Of a DNA stretch of 5,958 nucleotides, positions 4,493-5,958 are shown piece by piece (the first letter of the stretch is position 1; every line of letters begins with the position of its first letter). The stretch spans positions 1 to 5,958 of the forward strand of contig JAWOIO010000215.1 of NCBI GenBank assembly GCA_046484625.1. Reading direction: 5' to 3'. Source of the DNA: DASUAO01 sp046484625. Lineage in GTDB: Bacteria; Actinomycetota; Acidimicrobiia; IMCC26256; PALSA-555. Made by a program: the position numbers and the translations under genes. The notes under the pieces are model-generated. The model was given only the letters and a program-made list of their open reading frames with translations, ran no database searches and had not been told where the DNA came from.

Positions 4493-5662
4493 ATGCGAGG
4501 ACACATCAGAGCCCGCACCGGAACCCGCGGCACGTCGTACGAGCTGCGCGTCTACGCGGGGATCGAGGAGAACGGTCGACGGCGCTACATCGTCGAGACG
4601 TTCCGCGGCACGAAGCGCGACGCGGAGCGGCGCCTCACCCAGCTGATCGCCGCGGCCGACGCCGGCCAGACCGCGTCCACATCGAAGGCGCGGCTCCACG
4701 AGCTCGTCGACGCCTGGTGGGAGGCGTGTACCGGCCACCTCAGCCCGCACACCCGGATCGGCTACCGCGGGATGCTCCGGCGCTATGTGCTGCCCACCTT
4801 CGGTTCGCGGCGCATCGACAAGCTCAAGCCGCTCGAGCTCGAGCGCTGGTACGCGCAGCTCGTGGCCGGCACCACCCCGATCTCCGACCGGCAGCTGTCG
4901 CCGCTGACGGTACGCAAGATCCACACGCTGCTCTCGGGGATCCTGTCGACGGCCGTCCGCTGGGGTTGGCTCCCGGTGAGCCCGCTCGAGCGTGTGCGGG
5001 CACCCAGAGCCGTCCTGAAGACGATGCGAGCACCGGAGCCCGAGGAGATCGCGCGTGCGCTCGATGCCGCACTCGAGTTCGACGACGAGCTGCACCTGTT
5101 CCTCCGTCTCTCAGCCGCACTCGGGACGCGGCGCGGCGAGACAGCCGCGCTTCGTTGGTGTGACGTCGACCTCGATGCCGGCGACGTCCACGTGCACCGC
5201 GCGCTCGCACCGGTCGAAGCGAACCCGAAGCAGGTCCTGGAGAAGGGCACCAAGACGCACGCGAACGCGCGCCTGTCGATCGACGAGGAGACCGTCGTGA
5301 TCCTTCGTCGCTACCGGGCCCGCGCCGTCGAGATCGCGCTCGCGTGCGGCGTCGCGCTCGACGACGACTCCTACGTGTTCTCACCCGAACCCGATCGGAT
5401 CGTGCCCTGGCACCCCGACCACTTCGGGAAGCAGTGGGAGCGGCTGCGTAAGAAGGTCGGGCTCGACCACGTCCGGCTGCACGACTGGCGGCACTTCCAC
5501 GGCACCGAGCTCGCGTCCGCCGGCGTCCCGATGACCGTCGTGCGCGATCGTCTCCGCCACTCGAACATCCGCACAACGTCGATGTACGCGCACAGCCGCC
5601 GCGCGCTCGACCGCCAAGCCGCCGACGCGATCGGCAACGCATTGAAGCGCGCGCGGCAGTGA
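4493..5662 (+). CDS. int: Tyrosine recombinase / site-specific integrase
   Basis: This 389-residue protein has all three parts of a tRNA-targeting phage or island integrase. Residues 1-55 are an arm-type DNA-binding domain (SYELRVYAGIEENGRRRY, then GTKRDAERRL). Residues 65-170 are a SAM-like core-binding domain (HTRIGYRGMLRRYVLPTFG, LSPLTVRKIHTLLSGIL). Residues 180-385 are the catalytic domain. The catalytic set is complete: Arg213 (ALGTRRGE), Lys254 (KGTKTHANAR), His330 and Arg333 (HDWRH), His356 (LRHSN) and the nucleophile Tyr365 (TSMYAHS). The enzyme performs strand exchange between attachment sites, probably tRNA-Cys here. Length is normal and no frame break is seen, so it may still be active. 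It converges with the acetyltransferase gene, the two stops being 4 bases apart. Confidence 0.95.
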   Translation: MRGHIRARTGTRGTSYELRVYAGIEENGRRRYIVETFRGTKRDAERRLTQLIAAADAGQTASTSKARLHELVDAWWEACTGHLSPHTRIGYRGMLRRYVLPTFGSRRIDKLKPLELERWYAQLVAGTTPISDRQLSPLTVRKIHTLLSGILSTAVRWGWLPVSPLERVRAPRAVLKTMRAPEPEEIARALDAALEFDDELHLFLRLSAALGTRRGETAALRWCDVDLDAGDVHVHRALAPVEANPKQVLEKGTKTHANARLSIDEETVVILRRYRARAVEIALACGVALDDDSYVFSPEPDRIVPWHPDHFGKQWERLRKKVGLDHVRLHDWRHFHGTELASAGVPMTVVRDRLRHSNIRTTSMYAHSRRALDRQAADAIGNALKRARQ

Positions 5663-5666
5663 AGCG

Positions 5667-5958
5667 TCAGAGGCTCTCGGCGAGAGCCTGGAGACGCGCG
5701 ACGAGTCGGAGACGTTCTGATTCCGACTGGAGCTGGACGAACCCGAACTCCGCGTACCACTCCGCGGCCGTCTCGTGGAGTGCGTCGACCACGAGGAGGC
5801 TGGCCGCGACGTAGCGGTTTGCTTCGAGCGCCGTCGTCACCGCATGGCGCATCAGGGCCTCGCCGATGCCGTGACCGCGCCACTCGAGGTCACGGCCGAG
5901 GCGGGCCAACAAGAAGGCAGGCACCCCGCTCCTGGGTTGGCCCTTCCCATGCCGGTCC
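5667..5958 (-). CDS. GNAT-family acetyltransferase, TacT-like (5' end beyond the window)
   Basis: About 96 C-terminal residues are visible and the start lies off the right edge. The apparent GTG start at 5924 is internal, because family-like sequence (GKGQPRSGVPAFLLARLGRD) continues upstream of it to the edge. The acetyl-CoA pyrophosphate-binding loop is WRGHGIGEAL (R/Q-x-x-G-x-G/A), followed by the long helix MRHAVTTALEAN, a beta strand SLLVVDAL, then ETAAEWYAEFGF with the Tyr that acts as general acid in GNATs. The sequence VPAFLLARL...WRGHGIGEALMRHAV closely follows TacT-type toxins, which acetylate aminoacyl-tRNA and pair with a DUF1778 ribbon-helix-helix antitoxin encoded just upstream. 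That gene would lie outside this window, so toxin status is inferred. A housekeeping GNAT is the alternative. Position next to an integrase fits element cargo. Confidence 0.8.
   Translation of the reverse strand, partial: DRHGKGQPRSGVPAFLLARLGRDLEWRGHGIGEALMRHAVTTALEANRYVAASLLVVDALHETAAEWYAEFGFVQLQSESERLRLVARLQALAESL
5671..5689. terminator. Hairpin at the convergent integrase/acetyltransferase 3' ends
   Basis: AGGCTCTC and GAGAGCCT form a perfect 8-bp stem around a 3-base loop (GGC), starting 9 bases after the integrase stop. It lies inside the last codons of the opposite gene, so it could only end integrase transcription cleanly. There is no T-tract, which lowers confidence. Confidence 0.4.

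Noticed and set aside
1..5958. CRISPR array, riboswitch or replication origin
   Set aside because: No regularly spaced repeats, no recognisable riboswitch core and no DnaA-box cluster were seen; the only tandem repeats are the 8-mer and the 10-mer listed.

Overview
The window looks like chromosomal DNA from a high-GC bacterium, most likely an uncultured actinomycete-type organism. The base is very high G+C with strong G/C third positions, GTG starts, one plausible leaderless start, and an acyl-CoA gene set (SCP-x-type thiolase, DUF35/OB-fold protein, crotonase) of the kind common in Actinomycetota. The lineage is an inference; no rRNA or marker gene is present.

Left part (1-679). This is a large imperfect palindrome. 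Bases 1-292 are the reverse complement of 388-679 (i pairs with 680-i), with six mismatches by eye and a 95-base unique loop. Each arm carries the last 49 codons of a thiolase gene, a 22-base intergenic spacer with an 8-bp tandem repeat, and the first 40 codons of a crotonase gene. Only the right arm joins a complete thiolase. Five of the six mismatches are silent, so the arms are two diverged coding copies rather than one strand copied on itself. A strain chimera at a contig end is the likeliest explanation; a real inverted duplication is possible.

Minus-strand acyl-CoA operon (293-3156). In transcription order it holds a 483-aa fusion of a degenerate HMG-CoA-synthase-like domain to a DUF35 zinc-ribbon/OB-fold domain, then a 392-aa SCP-x-type thiolase (4-base ATGA overlap), then a crotonase cut off at the palindrome junction. 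The layout recalls the archaeal thiolase/HMGCS/DUF35 complex, but here HMGCS and DUF35 are one chain and two of the three HMGCS catalytic residues appear to be missing.

Middle (3247-4227). A minus-strand 3' remnant of a beta-propeller-like protein lacks its upstream part. It is followed by an intact plus-strand gene for a small secreted protein with two cysteines.

Right part (4228-5958). A complete tRNA-Cys (GCA, CCA encoded) is followed 104 bases downstream by a complete tyrosine recombinase in the same direction, with a 10-bp direct repeat between them. A convergent GNAT acetyltransferase gene of TacT-like type runs off the right edge. This looks like the int-proximal end of an element integrated at tRNA-Cys; its far end and any antitoxin partner lie outside the window.
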